The notes under the pieces: model-generated | What the model was told of the DNA's origin: nothing | What the model saw: only the letters and a program-made list of their open reading frames with translations | Databases searched by the model: none | Part shown: piece after piece, positions 1-11,700 of the stretch | Position numbering within the stretch: position 1 is the stretch's first letter | Layout of the letters: each line of letters opens with the position of its first letter | Program-made: the position numbers and the translations under genes | Assembly: GCA_001792895.1 (NCBI GenBank) | Contig: MARA01000013.1 | Coordinates: forward strand, 310,001 to 374,000 | Direction: 5' to 3' | Length of the DNA: 64,000 nt | Origin: Lentinus brumalis | Taxonomy: Eukaryota > Basidiomycota > Agaricomycetes > Polyporales > Polyporaceae

Positions 1-1
1 A

Positions 2-346
2 GACTGCAAGTACCCGATGAAAGGCACGTACATCGTCTACTCCGCCGCGTCGGTCCAGGCCGGACTGGTGTCGGTGTACCCCCTTCTGCAGGCCTCGTAC
101 CTGTTGAGCGACCTCGAGTTCACCCTCCGGTCGCTCGAGGAAGATATCCGCGAGGCTTTCGACAACGGCAGTCTTGCCAGACTGCTCGGCGACACAACCT
201 GTCTTGTCGTGTCAGTCGAACCATGGCTTCGGGCGCAACATCGAGCCCTCGACGAGCAAGTCAGACACTTGAACGGTGTCAAGGCGGAGGCGATGAGATT
301 GGTGGAACGCGTGAAAGGCCGGGAATCGCGACAGGTAGTTCTGTAG
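2..346 (+). CDS. 3' end of an unrecognised protein gene (5' part outside window)
   Basis: The reading frame is open from the first bases of the window to a TAG at 344-346. The first internal Met is at base 17, but the frame continues upstream of it, so this is probably the last exon of a gene that starts outside the window. The visible 115 residues have a short hydrophobic stretch (residues about 10-35, rich in A, V, L and Y) followed by a charged, probably helical C-terminus (many E, R, K and L residues). I do not recognise a family. Codon composition is G/C-ending like the confident genes nearby, which supports coding. It could also be a pseudogene remnant, because the next 4 kb is full of relics. 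Confidence 0.45.
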   Translation, partial: DCKYPMKGTYIVYSAASVQAGLVSVYPLLQASYLLSDLEFTLRSLEEDIREAFDNGSLARLLGDTTCLVVSVEPWLRAQHRALDEQVRHLNGVKAEAMRLVERVKGRESRQVVL

Positions 347-1127
347 ACGGTACAGAGTATGAGTATGTATTTGAATGTGACGCTACAGTATCCGTGGACT
401 CCGAAGTGTGCCTAGGAGCGCCATGTTGCAGGAATGAAGATTCAGAAGAAACTTCGGAGCGCGGACTCGGAGAAGGCCCGTGCGGGCGCGCTACCCGAGC
501 GTCTGCGCCTTCCTTCCCAGTTTGTCTCTGTCTGCGCCTCCATCTCTATACTTCTTCACGGTCCTCCTCCTCCTCCTCCTCTCCCTCTCACACCCTCACA
601 CTTAGTCAAGCACGATAGACTTGCATGCTTTGTGTCATCATAGTGCCACGACGCCAACACTACCTCCCGGATCTCTCCCTTCCAGTTCCTCGGTTACTTG
701 TTGGAGCGATGCTCCAGTACGGGTGAGCTCTCCGTACTGATACCTCTTGCCCTGCCTTGGCCTTGACTGACCGAGATCGGTATTGATAGGACACCGATCC
801 GACGACACCCATTGGGGTTCCGACATCGTCGTGGTTCAAAGCAACGTACAAGATCTGCTGGGGTCGACGCACACGGGGCGATGCGCAGGAGTACAAGGGA
901 GAGGGATCGTGAGCGTGAGGTGTGCAGCTAGCAAGTATCCGGCAGAAGGTGCGAGCCCCTCTCTAGGCGGTGACGAGCCAGAGAACGGCACCAGCAAATG
1001 GGACTGGACGCGCACTCTGCTCACCCGCCGACATCCCACGTGCTGGCTATCGTGAAAAGGGAGTACGACGCGTCGAGACGCACCTCGTAGCCCGCCGTGT
1101 AAGTTTGCTACTTCTGCTCGTCTTGCG
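347..1127. other. Intergenic, with pyrimidine-rich tract
   Basis: No convincing gene. It holds a C/T-rich tract at about 559-600 (runs of TCC) and, from about 680 to 965, a segment that recurs in diverged form at 2255-2590. Confidence 0.5.
680..965 (+). repeat. Diverged direct repeat, copy 1
   Basis: This noncoding stretch resembles 2255-2590 in the same orientation. Shared landmarks in order are CGGTTACT, the block GACCGAGATCGG followed by TCGATAGG or TTGATAGG, a GGGACTG/TGGGGT stretch, and CGGCAGAAGGTG. The two copies flank the GMC-oxidoreductase relic. Similarity was judged by eye. Confidence 0.45.
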
Positions 1128-1545
1128 ATGAACATACTAACTCATCTTCCAGCGACTTCTCGACACTCGACAACTGGTCGGCTACTCTGGCCAACGCCGA
1201 GGCCGCAGTCTGGCAGGACGTGTGCCGACCGCAATGAACCGTTCGGTGCGTCCATCGTTGGTCGACCCCGCGATTGGACACGATCGTATGCCAACTCGTA
1301 CGTCAAACCAATTCCGCCGCGCGACAGCTTCGCGATCTTCCCGAGCACGACCATCACCTGTTTCCTAATCGACAACCCGACCGCGAGCAACCGCGACCGG
1401 CGTCGAGTGGGTAGCCTCCGCAAACGGCCCGAGGCAGGTGATCAAGGTCCGCGGGGAGGCCATCTTCTCCAGCGGTGCGATGGGTAGCTCGCAGGTCATG
1501 ATGCACAATGGTGTTGGTCGGTCTGCAGGACCACTGGGTACGTCG
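1128..1545 (+). pseudogene. GMC oxidoreductase relic
   Basis: Pieces in shifting frames resemble the central part of a GMC (glucose-methanol-choline) FAD oxidoreductase. The clearest block, about 1407-1530, reads GVEWVASANGPRQVIKV followed by an AIFSSGAMGSSQVMMHNGVG-like stretch. This corresponds to the family's second signature, where a reactive residue sits in a G(A)(I/M)GSPQ(L/V)(L/M)-type motif just before GVG. Upstream, about 1290-1375, a different frame gives SYANSYVKPI and IFPSTTIT, which also fit the family. The FAD-binding GxGxxG N-terminus and the catalytic His region at the C-terminus are absent. Frame changes and missing ends mean this is a decayed fragment and not a working enzyme. 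Confidence 0.6.
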
Positions 1546-2639
1546 CCGCCTCTTGTTTCATGTGCTCTTCGCTGAGCTTGCTGCAGAGCTCCAACTCCAG
1601 ACGGACACCGACGCAACGGCATCTCTGTTACGCGTCCTAACGCCGCCGGGCACTATCCAACACGCTCTCGCTTTCGCTCTCTTTGCTCGTCCCAGCTCCG
1701 ACAATGACATCAAATCCGGCTACCCGGGATGTCTACACCACTACTCATGTTACCACCAGCGGGATCGACGGCACGACTGGTTTCGCCATCCCCGCGCCAT
1801 CCAAAGCGGCCTGTAGCATGGCAATTGAGAGGACGACGGCGTGAATCAGGAAGCTGAACACAACGAAGTGGGCTGGGAGCTAGTCTAGCTCGCCGACTCC
1901 GTCCTCACCGTTTCTGATGACTCAGCTCCACGACGAGAAGCCTGCGCTGAGGTTGCGGTAGCTCGGGCTACCTCGGCCTCCCTCCCGCACCTCCACGTCG
2001 AGTACGTACCCCGTAACTTCGCTCGGGCACGACGCGCTCTCCTTCTCTCGGAACCCCAGTCTGTCCGCGCGAATCAAAAGCACGTCGAGGTCACTGCGGA
2101 ACCGGTGAATTGTTAGCACTCCCGATCGCCGTCTAATCCCAGCGACGACTAGCGCGGCACCAGGCGCGAACACAGTCGTCCCCATTTTACGCCTCCACTT
2201 GAGGACCCACAAAAGTCACATATACTACCACGCCAGTGCCAATCTTTGGACCTGCCCTTTCCTGGTCTGGTTACTCCGGTTACTCGTTGCAGCATGGCGA
2301 GCAAATGGGAGGGATTGAGCTCCCCGTATCGTCTCGCCTGACCGAGATCGGCGTCGATAGGGCACTGGCACCCATTCGTTGCCTGATCGGTAGGGGTTTC
2401 TCAGTGGGACTGCGTACGTCTTCGCTCTGCGCCAATAGCATTGTTCGCTCACTTCTTTTCCGTTCCGCAGGTGTACGTGTGCGTGCCCGTGCCCAGGGGG
2501 ACACACATGACGAGTAAAAGGGAGCGGAGCGGAGAGCGCGGCTTGTGCGGCTGAAGAGGATCGGCAGAAGGTGTGAGCTCCCTCAGTACCCCTTACCTCA
2601 GCTGAGCCTGATTGTGAGTCTTCGTGCAACGGTTGGTGT
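1546..2639. other. Intergenic
   Basis: No supportable gene. The second copy of the diverged direct repeat occupies about 2255-2590. The rest has only short overlapping frames on both strands. Confidence 0.45.
2255..2590 (+). repeat. Diverged direct repeat, copy 2
   Basis: Partner of 680-965; see that entry for the shared landmarks. It lies immediately upstream of the kinase relic, so a duplicated promoter region is possible. Confidence 0.45.
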
Positions 2640-3612
2640 TGACTTCCGCACTTAACGCATCACACACAGTCCGCCGCTCCAATAGACGATTTTGGATTGC
2701 ACCAGCATCGACGCGGTACTGCCCGACGGCGTCCATTGGGCCCAAGATTTTGCGGCGCTATCAACTGGGTCCGATGGATAGTCGACGGGGATGACGTCCC
2801 AGTGCAAACGGAAGTGCTCGCCAACACCATGATTGAACCGCTGCACGACTACTTCGAGGTGCGTTGGTCGGCGCGTTGTCCCAGCGCGCTCGATGCTGAT
2901 TCCGCGCCTCCAGACGGTGCACAATCTCTATCTCTGCTTCGACCTCTGCATAGGCGGCGAGCTGTTCGACGCCAAGGGTAGCTACTACGAGGACGAGGAG
3001 TGCGTTGCGCTCCGCCTGCGCTGTGGCCGTTGCATGCTCACGTGTTTGCTCTCAGAGACACGGCCGAGCTCATACGTACCATCATGGGTGTCGTCAAGTA
3101 CCTACATTCACGACTGCGGCATCGTACATCTCGGTGAGTGCCGGCGGCTGGCGTCCACGCGGTCATCTCCTACCACATCGGACAGTTCTGAAGCCGGAGA
3201 ACCTGCTGTTTCGGACGGAGGACGCCTCGGATTCCGGGCGTGATGACCAGACTTCGGTCTCTCGCGGGTCATGGACGCGAGACGTCCCACCTCTTGACTG
3301 AGCTCTGCGGGACGTCGCGCTCGATGGCAGCGGAGGCACTCAAGCACCCGTGGCTCTCGTCCGACAAGCCGCACTTTGTGCCATACCTCGAGAGCCCGAG
3401 CGGCCGCTCGCTGGTGTTCGACGCAAACAAGGCATGTACGCCCCCTCCTTACTTTGCGTGTTCAATGAGCACTGACTGGACTATCCTGCGCTGCAGTCCG
3501 CAAAGCGACGAAGCGGCTTTAGACGGCTGCGTGCTTTTCGTCGCGCACGCAGGCGCTCAACACGGACATCCAGCTGTTCAAGGAAGAGTCTGAGCAGGAG
3601 CAAGTCGACGAG
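2640..3612 (+). pseudogene. Calmodulin-dependent-type Ser/Thr kinase relic
   Basis: Exon-like blocks in several frames follow the order of a CaMK-family catalytic domain: a hinge/helix-D block (VHNLYLCFDLCIGGELFD, about 2921-2975), helix D/E (DTAELIRTIMGVVKYLH, about 3059-3108), the catalytic loop (IVHL then, after an apparent intron, LKPENLLFRTED, about 3187-3222), then LTELCGT directly followed by AAEALKHPWLSSDKPHFVP (about 3292-3382), and a C-terminal tail resembling LFKEESEQEQVDE (about 3570-3612). The catalytic HRD aspartate is lost (HLV or HLF at the junction). The DFG region is frameshifted, and about 70 residues from the activation segment to helix H are missing. The ATP-binding N-lobe is also not found. 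It is therefore a dead gene. CMK-type kinases normally phosphorylate targets in response to Ca2+/calmodulin. Confidence 0.75.
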
Positions 3613-4097
3613 GTGCGTTTCCCTCTCGCCGGGCTGGCGTCGGACGGCGAGGCGTGCGGGCTCCGGGACTGCCCCCTAGTATGTGCTGTGTTGCTGCTGC
3701 GTATAATACCTGGCTCCTGGCGTGCGCGCTTCCTTGCATTTATACGATCACTATATGGTGTATTTACATCTGCCATGATATCACAGCATTGTCGTCGCGC
3801 ATTGTCTGTTTGTTGTGCGATTCAGAGCACCCGGGGGACTTCAGCGAAGGTGAGAGCCGATGACCCTCTTATGCGGCTAATGTTCTTGGCGCTACAGGGA
3901 GCCTCCCAAATCGTTATCGAGCCCAGGAGCTGCTCAGCAAGCCTTCCAGCGGGGAAGATTGGGCTCTGCAGAGAAGCTTCCACGTTCGTTGGGCCCGGTC
4001 GGTATGCTATGCAAGTCCGCTCCGCCCAGCGTTCGTTATAATGGCGAGTCTCGTCCGCCATCCTCTTCGATACGCCCCATTCTGACCAGTTGCAACG
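3613..4097. other. Intergenic
   Basis: No gene recognised. A locally AT-richer patch lies at about 3740-3790. Confidence 0.4.
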
Positions 4098-4833
4098 ATG
4101 ACTGCGATGACTCGACGCCCACGCTTATGGGACCGCAGGGAGCTCGACCATCTTCAGGTCCGCATCAAAGACTTCACTAATCGCAACACCAACGCGTTCT
4201 TCGAGATGGACGAGCTCCCGGCGCGCACGACGGTCTCGCCGCTCATTCTGGACAATGACACCTTCACGGCACAAGAGATCAGGTTTGGATATCCACGAGC
4301 GCAACTTCTTGGTGCGACTGAGGGCGGTGCGCTCTGATCCAGACCATGGGCCTGGTTGGGTGGACCTCGCGGCGAACGTGCTGTGTTTGATGACCGCGGC
4401 AACCGGAAGGACTATCGGTCCCTCGCGATGCCTCTGTCCTTCCCGCAGCGGAAGTCAGTCGCGGTAAACCCGGACTATTGCGTGACGACGGGGGACAGAG
4501 CGGTCCCGCTCCTGCTTGTTCAGAAGGAGCTGGGCAAGGTACGTTGCGCCTCCGAGTGTTCACGATCGTGTCTGAGTGCTAACTTGCCTTCTGCATCGGG
4601 GAAAGGGGCGGTTGAATAGAGCTACGGCGCACTTCGTCGGGCAGACTATCGCCGCGTTCCGCTACACCAACGACAAGCGTCGGGACGCGTCCGAGCAGGA
4701 GGTCGCGTCGGCGACGTTCGTGGACATCTCTATGATGAAGGCTGCGCCCGTCTTCCACAAGATCCGCGTGACCCGCCAGCTCCTCGACGCGGTACAGGAC
4801 GGGGCGGCGGTCGAGACAGCCACCACTGTATAA
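4098..4833 (+). CDS. Uncharacterised protein, possibly broken, weak PD-(D/E)xK-like pattern
   Basis: Three coding-looking blocks lie in order. Block 1 starts at ATG 4098 and runs to a possible GT donor near 4282 (acidic/aromatic, ending DNDTFTAQEI). Block 2, about 4380-4538, contains VFDDRGNRKDYRS and NPDYCVTTGDRAVPLLLVQKE, with a GT donor after ELGK. Block 3, from about 4608, reads GRLNRATAHFVGQTIAAF and ends in a TAA at 4833. The spacing of NPDY and the hydrophobic strand LLLV-x-K recalls the metal-binding core of restriction-like PD-(D/E)xK nucleases, but Gln stands where Glu would be expected. That assignment is only a hint. Blocks 1 and 2 do not join with an obvious intron in frame, so the gene may be degenerate. 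Confidence 0.35.
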
Positions 4834-5339
4834 CGCTTCACCCCGAATTCGACGTCTGCTGAGCCGCCTCTGTCGGTAGACGTGGACGACAAGCCGTACC
4901 GATGTTGAGCGGTCGATCGCGGTGTCTAGCTCTCCGTGAACCTGCCCTCGTAGATTCCCCTCATCGAGATCTTCACCTCGTTCCTATACCGCGGCCCCTT
5001 CGACGCCTACGGCCACTCACCACAGAAAGGCATGCACCATGGCCGTCGACGTCTCGCGAGATCTTTGTCTGCCATCAGCTGAAGCGCCTTGCCAAGGCAA
5101 CCCCGTCGAATGCTTTCCCGACCACTCTCGCGGCTTGCCGGGAGAAAGTCGGTTTGACGAGCAAGATAGGGCCGAGTCGAAGCCACTTGCACCAGTAATG
5201 AGGAGACTTCTCGCTCAACATGGTCGAGCTTGGTGGCAGCGTAGTAAACGTTGGGTACGGTTGGTAGGTGCACTCAGCGGGGAAGAGCCTGTCTTTGCGT
5301 GGCAAGCAGAGGCACGCATCTTTGTCTAGATCTGGCGGC
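4834..5339. other. Short unassigned stretch
   Basis: It may contain an upstream exon of the gene that begins at about 5340, but no splice path was convincing. Confidence 0.3.
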
Positions 5340-6007
5340 ATGTTTCCTGGACAATTTCCCCTTCGTTTGGACTTGTCCAAGTGGCTCCCACGAAGGTCGC
5401 CGAACCAGGTTGCCTCTCACTTGCCTTATCTCTTCGTCAATCCCGGGCCGAAGGGGAATCTGCAGAATTGGACGTTGTGAGCGCTGTCTGTCTCCCGCAG
5501 AACACTGGCTTCAGGTACGTCAACCTCCCTCACTTCCAGCTTGGGCGATGTTGGCTAACGACTTGCACAGCGCAGCGTTAGAAGGCATTTCAAGTATCTC
5601 CTACGCTTCGACTATTGGGATCAACTGCCTGCCCGTTCCCCGAGCCTGACGGACGAAGAACGTGACGCATTCCTACTTGGAGACATGCCAGGTCCCACGG
5701 TCCAGGACTTCAGAATCGACTTCGAGCGTCCTTGGAGGAAGTTCACTTGGAATGAGTGCGCCCGCGCCGTCTTCTGCGCGGACATGTTGCGTGCACTGCA
5801 GGAGGGTGAATACCCTCCTGACCACCCCGAGTGGCTCAATGGCGTTACGTGCGTCACCGCCTTTCTCCGATTCCCTCACATACTGATTGCTATCGCCGTC
5901 AGATCGGTCTTGTCCTCGATGCCCACGTGGCATTCGCACGCGTCAAGTCCTCGGCCCTTGGCATTAAATGGCTTTGGATTCTTGAAGTGTACTCGCTGGA
6001 TTTCTAG
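5340..6007 (+). CDS. Hypothetical protein, three exons
   Basis: A fully phase-consistent model can be drawn: exons 5340-5476, 5576-5843 and 5903-6007, giving 169 codons and a TAG stop at 6005-6007. Both introns use GT-AG. The product is soluble-looking and rich in aromatic and acidic residues. Recognisable stretches are RRHFKYLLRFDYWDQLP, LTDEERDAFLLGDMPGP, DFERPWRKFTWNECARAVF and GLVLDAHVAFARVKSSALG. I do not recognise the family. The agreement of frame across three exons argues that it is real or only recently dead. The true start may lie further upstream, since the Met at 5340 sits in an otherwise open frame. Confidence 0.5.
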
Positions 6008-8026
6008 CCATGTTGCTGTTCAGATGCTATATACTGCATGTGCACAGCGTAGGCTCAGAGCAGCTCATAAATGACCAGATGTCTCTCCTCGCCTTGATAT
6101 AGGCCCTAGTCACGCAGCGGGAGATGCTTGTGTAGGGGCTCCTCGCCTGTCGATAGGCACCGTCGGTTGGCTGGATCACCACCCACTTCATACTCCTTTG
6201 CCTGTACCCAGGCTCAAGCGAATGCCACCCGGAACCCGAAGACGGAGTGGTCGCTCCTGCTGGTGAGACGTCTGCCCTGCTCTCGCCCCGCCTATCGTTG
6301 TCTTTAACACCAAAGATCCACGCAAAACATGAAGCTCGTCTCTGTCTCCGCGGCCACCATTACGCAGGCGTATATCCGCAGGGCCGTCGAGGTACCCCTC
6401 CCCCTCAAGATAGTCAGGAGCTCGTCGGCGGCAAGCTGACCGTGGCACGGAACGAGATCCTCGGCGACATTCCACTCCACTGGACCCCCCCCCCCGTCAG
6501 CGCGTTAGCTCCGGAGACGTGTCTGGCGAATCTCCGCTATCACGTCGTACCCCTCGACGTCGTCTCTGAACCTACTAGACAGCTAGTCGCACATATTGCA
6601 ATGGTCCAGACTGGAGTTCGGAGCCGCGCAGTTGAAATGAGTGCGGGCTGGACGCACTGCCCACGGTCCTCATGAAACTTGAGGGGTTTGCAGTCGGGAC
6701 TTGAGGCGTAGGCCCAAATCGACGAACAGCGGCCTTGGCAGAGATGTGAGTAGCGAGACAAGGGAAAAGGGGGCGCGCTGACCTTGTCTACAGTCTGAGC
6801 GCAGGAGCCAATACCACGATGCCTCGGATCCCTGCCATGCAACTCCCGAATTCTTGATACAAACTTGGGGTTAGAGCAGGCACTGAACATCTGCGTACGA
6901 CATATTTGTCACGATTCTCTGCCGCAGGCCAGTGGCGTGCAAAACGACAACACGACGCGTTCGTTGAGTTTCTTCGATAATGACAAGGTGGCTGACTTCC
7001 GAGGCCCAGGCAAAGTAAGTATGTCCGATACGCTTTCGCGAATGCGAATGGTGCTACCGTACAGTCGCATCGTACCTTGCGGACAAGATTAGGGTAGTAT
7101 TGAGATGCACTCAGCTCAACTTGAACGTGATCAGAGTGCTCGCCCAGGTTCATTTTCAAAGGCTTCGCTGACCACGCCTTTATACAGTTGGTTGCAGGTG
7201 CTCAAGTATCTGACGGTCCAGGAGGCAGCCATTTAGGTCAAGTCGTCGTCTGGTCGTGCGACGATCATCAAGAGGAAGTCTACTCTGCGATCGCCTCAGC
7301 GTCAGAGCAAAGGCAGGGAACACGCTTCCTACCGTTCATGTCAGGACCAAGCGATACTAGCCACCTTGCGCGTGGCGTCCCTGCTTGGCCCGCCATGGGG
7401 AGACGGAAGCTTGTCGGCGGGAGGCTGAGGGGTGAGCCGCAATCCCGATTATGTGGCTTTGCTAACTTACGGCTATGTACGAGTAGGCAGGGAGAACCCA
7501 TCAAGGAGGGGCTGCCAGTCCCGTCATAACGCAGGCATGACGAGGTGCATTTATCTGAGGAGGAAACTACTTACGGTACGTTCTCTGTTTCCGATTCAGT
7601 GCATGTTTGAACGTACTACAATGTGACTGCAGTACAACAGAGTACAACGTGGTCCGCCAGCGCTTGACGGTTCGATTGCCATCAATGATGGGGACTTAAA
7701 ATGCGTGGTGCTCAGCAAGCGCCGGAAGCGCAATCCATCCCTTTCCCCACTCGAGTCCCAAGCTCCAGCCACCCCATCTACTTCAGCACGGCCAGAAGAC
7801 ATGTCCACATCCAAGGTGTGCAGTAGCCTGGTCATGTCTCGTGACAGTGTCGATAACCACCTTGTACTAGGTCACCAAGCGTTCGCGACACCAGCCGTAC
7901 AACCGTGCCGCCAGAGACCAGTCCAGAATTCGCCCACACATTCAACCATCTGGCTCCGCTATCGCGTCTACAACGTCTCGCCGTCTGGATGTCTCATCTA
8001 CAACATCTCCCGCTACTTCTGCCCCT
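6008..8026. other. Gene-poor stretch
   Basis: Nothing I can support. Several frames of 60-140 codons overlap on both strands without any recognisable motif. A run of ten C residues is at about 6487-6496. The stretch 7690-8026 may hold the 5' part or promoter of the next gene. Confidence 0.4.
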
Positions 8027-8723
8027 ATGCGTACTATACGAGACTTCTACCTGGCCCACATCCGCAAGCGGTTCCCTCGCTTCAAGCCACGGAACGATTT
8101 CGATCTCGTCGCACTCGGAGATGGTCGCTACAAGGGTCCTGAGAAGGAAGTCTATACGTGGTTGGACCAAGAGCTCGCGTTGCAGATCGCAATATCGGGG
8201 GATGCTACACCGGCTCTCGAGGCCGCGAAGCGTATGCTCAGTGCTAAAGGGGTTGTTACCGGAGTGAGTGACTTGGCCTCTATGTCTCCGTAACGGTGCA
8301 TTGACATCTTCGCAGTGGAAACCGTCTCCCGGCGACGCCGGTGTCTTCATCCGCCCGATACCTGGCAGTCCCTATTCCTTCCGTCTCTTTCCTGGCTCTC
8401 CGTCACGAAAGGAGTATTGCTTAGATTTCGTCAAGACTGCCACGGGACTGCCGGTTAACTCGCCCTTCCAATTCGAGTTGTGGTCGATAGGCACTTCTTC
8501 GATCCCCTGGCCCGTTCGTTTGCACTCACTTGAGTGTTCGTGGGGCTGCGAGCAGAAGGACATCGCCCCGGGCGCGGAGAAGTTCGTGCTCAGGGATGGG
8601 ATGACGTGTCTCTTGAAGCGTCCTGGGCACAAGGCCCTCCGCTTCACCGTCCCGACACGTCTTGTTGATGGGAAGGACAAGTCTAATGTGGACGATGTTG
8701 ATCTCCCTCAATACATTGCCTAG
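8027..8723 (+). CDS. Hypothetical protein, two exons
   Basis: Exon 1 runs 8027-8263 and exon 2 runs 8316-8723, joined in phase 0 across a 52-nt GT-AG intron, giving 214 residues. The frame upstream of the Met is also open and Ser/Thr/Pro-rich, so the protein may be longer at its N-terminus. Exon 1 is basic then mixed (FYLAHIRKRFPRFKPR, then EVYTWLDQELALQIAIS). Exon 2 looks like a compact beta-rich domain (GVFIRPIPGSPYSFRLFPG, FQFELWSIGTSSIPWPVRL), with two cysteines in SLECSWGCEQ and an acidic C-terminal tail. No family was recognised. The consistent frame, the clean splice sites and the G/C third-position bias support a real gene. Confidence 0.55.
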
Positions 8724-11700
8724 CGAAGTCGCCTCTTGTCGCTGTTCATCTCATCGTTTCTGTCTGTATCAATCTGTACTCATACCCGCACGAACTGTGT
8801 ACATATTTACTGCGCTCTGTCCATCATATTGTGACTCAGATCTTCGCTTGCGCAATGTAGTCAAAGTATCGTCAGCGGCTCTAGGCGCCGAGCCGAATCG
8901 GGCTTGATTGGCGCTCCGGCGTTGAACACGGTGGTTCTTCGTGGTTCTGCTTCTCCTCTCTCCTTCGGTATGTTGAGAACGCAGTAGCTTCCTCCGCATA
9001 CGATGGCGGCTCTCGTGCTCGGCTACCACCTCCTTGACCGACGCGAATCTTAGGCTCGGTGATGACGCGAAGAAGGGATGAGCGTACGTCGAGTCGACTG
9101 GGGAGTCGCAAGAGCTCCCGCACATTCCATGGTCTCTCTCAGCATACAAGTGCAGGAGGTAACCTGAGACACGTGAGTCACAAGCCTTTTTCGACTCCCC
9201 GTCGCTGACTGAAGCCATCGTGCGCCCAAAAATGCGTGGCATCTATCCCAGATTCGCTCTTCAAGGTCGACGTCGGTGTACTGGCCCTGGCAAAAGACGT
9301 CGACTTGGCGGCCGACGAGGATAGCCCGAGATTGCGTGGTACGTACCAGACGTGAGAGTCTCAGATATTGTGCTTGATGCGCGACGACAGCGTCAGCTCT
9401 GTTTGTGCTTTCGCGCTTGCCATCTAGGACATCTTCGGCGGAGCAAGCAGCGGACACGGAGCGTCGCTGGTGGGGAGGTAAGATGTTCGGTATCGCGTGC
9501 GGCCGTAGTCGTGCTGAACGACTGTCCGCAGATTTGGTCTGCGCTCTTTGGCACAAGTTGTTGAATGCGGACGACCGTGTTCCAATTCGGGACTCCGGCC
9601 ATATCACCCTCCATGTGTGCAGAAGAGGTGCGTCCTATGAGTGCGGACGGCGGATAACGCTTTCTAAGTTGACGCATCGTAGGGAAACTGCTACTCGGTG
9701 CCTCGACGGTCTGTCGCACGTTCTTCAAATAGTTACCGGCAGCTATCGGTGGCCATCAGCCTTGGGATCAGGAGGTCACTGGTCTAATGCAGCGGATTAG
9801 CCACGGTCGCACCATGTCTCCGGAGCCTCGATTGACGGCTGCTATCGCAGACACTGTCGCAAATCAACCGTCCGGCGTTCAGGTATGTCAACCGCATGTT
9901 CGCGGCAGTCGTATGCTCAGCAATCTCTGCGCAGTCGTGCCTTCATGGTGCTAGGATCCCGTCAGAACGCACAAAGTTTCCTGTTAGTCAAACCTGCTTC
10001 TGCACGTCTAGAGACTGCTCAGTACTTTATGGATCTCATCTTTGTCTAGCAAGCGTGTATGCTTCGTGCCGACGCGAAGAAGCCACTCACAGTGTGTCGA
10101 GGGTCTTGCGGAGACACTGGCTTTGACCATGGCGAAGTGAGTGTAGCGTCGTTGTTGGGGTGGCGACTTGATGCCATTCATCGATCTCAAGCGCCGACGA
10201 AACGAGTTCCAGCTCCAGTACACTATGGGCCGCTTCGAATAAGCGGGGCCGACGGCGAACATAAGCCTGGAGGGGGAGGTATGTCAGAATCACAAGTCAT
10301 CGACTGGCAGTTCACTGACCTAGGCTCGCACAGCAGAGCGGGTTCGACTAGGCTGCACGCGGCGAATCTGCTAGGGCTTCTTGTATGAGAGTCCATTGCC
10401 CAGGCAGTAGCCCGCACTAGCTCAATGACCGCATATCCCAGCGCCGTCTGATCGGCATGGTCCCTGCGAGTTCGAGGTACGTCTGTGCCACTCCTCATCG
10501 AAGTCTGTGGCCTCAAATGCGATCTTCTAGAGATCAGTCACATACTAGTACATGCAGTCAAGACGCCTCTGAGCATCCGGAGAGTGTCGGAGAGCTATCT
10601 TTCCGCAGGTAGGTACGCGTGCAGAGCTCGTGATTCGACGGGTTGATCTCCGTGTCGACGCAATTCGTTGGGTGACTGGTGTTGTACGTTCAAGCGTGCC
10701 GGCGGTGCGTCGTCGTACGTCAAGCCTCGAGTTGGATTGAGGGGGTTAACTTCGAAACGATACGCGGCTCTCGTCGTGCGACCGTGCACGTGCTTTCCAT
10801 TGGCGAGTAAGCACCTCCGATTCCCCAATGCTTGGTCCACTGACCCTGAGCTGATAAACGTCGTCCAGTAGCAATCCAAGTCATGTCTTGAGGTGGGGTG
10901 AGACCGGAAAGAGTATCATTCCTCCTAATCGGCCGCAAGTCTTACCTAGGACGATAGCGGGACAGAGCAAGGTGGGTCAGAGTTGCTTCCATGCGCTAGG
11001 AGACGATATCCTCACCAGTGATGTCCGTAGTACAGGTTGTGATCAAGACTTGCCGCACACGACACACGCCGGACAAATCAGAAGGGCGAAACGGCCGCGA
11101 AACTGACTCGACGACCGTATACGAAGGCTAGATGTGTGGTGAGTACAAGTACCCATATCCTCTTCGCACATGTAGCATCCACCATATGCATGCGTCACAC
11201 ATTCCTGAGAGGTCTTCCAAGCCAGAGCGGCGTGCTCAGGTAGTCGCTCACCCTCGACTACGCTGCTCGTGGCTGGGACAGTCTCTACAGTCGGCCTAGT
11301 TTCAGGTGGGACAGCGGATGCAGGCATAATGTTTCTGTCCCTGTGTCCGTGGGGAAGAGCGACCACCAACTGGCGTCCTCGAGCTTGCGAACATTTCGCT
11401 TCGAAGAGGGTCTGCCACGCACATCTCGAATCTGTAGTCGAGCGACCGGCACACGCCGGTCACGATTTGCAGGACTGTCGCGACTCATCGGAGGTGGTTT
11501 CGCGGCGATCCGAGAGGAGGTCGAGGCGCTCGGAGGACCGGGTATGGCCGAGGAACTCCTTCACGTCCTTCCCTACTACCCACCTCCTTCCGTGATTCTA
11601 CCAACGTCTTTCCTGCCCTCCATATGGCCTCATCAGAGGGTATCAAGCCGCCATGCCGCACGGCTTTCATTATCTATATCACGCGAACCGTATTTTCAGA

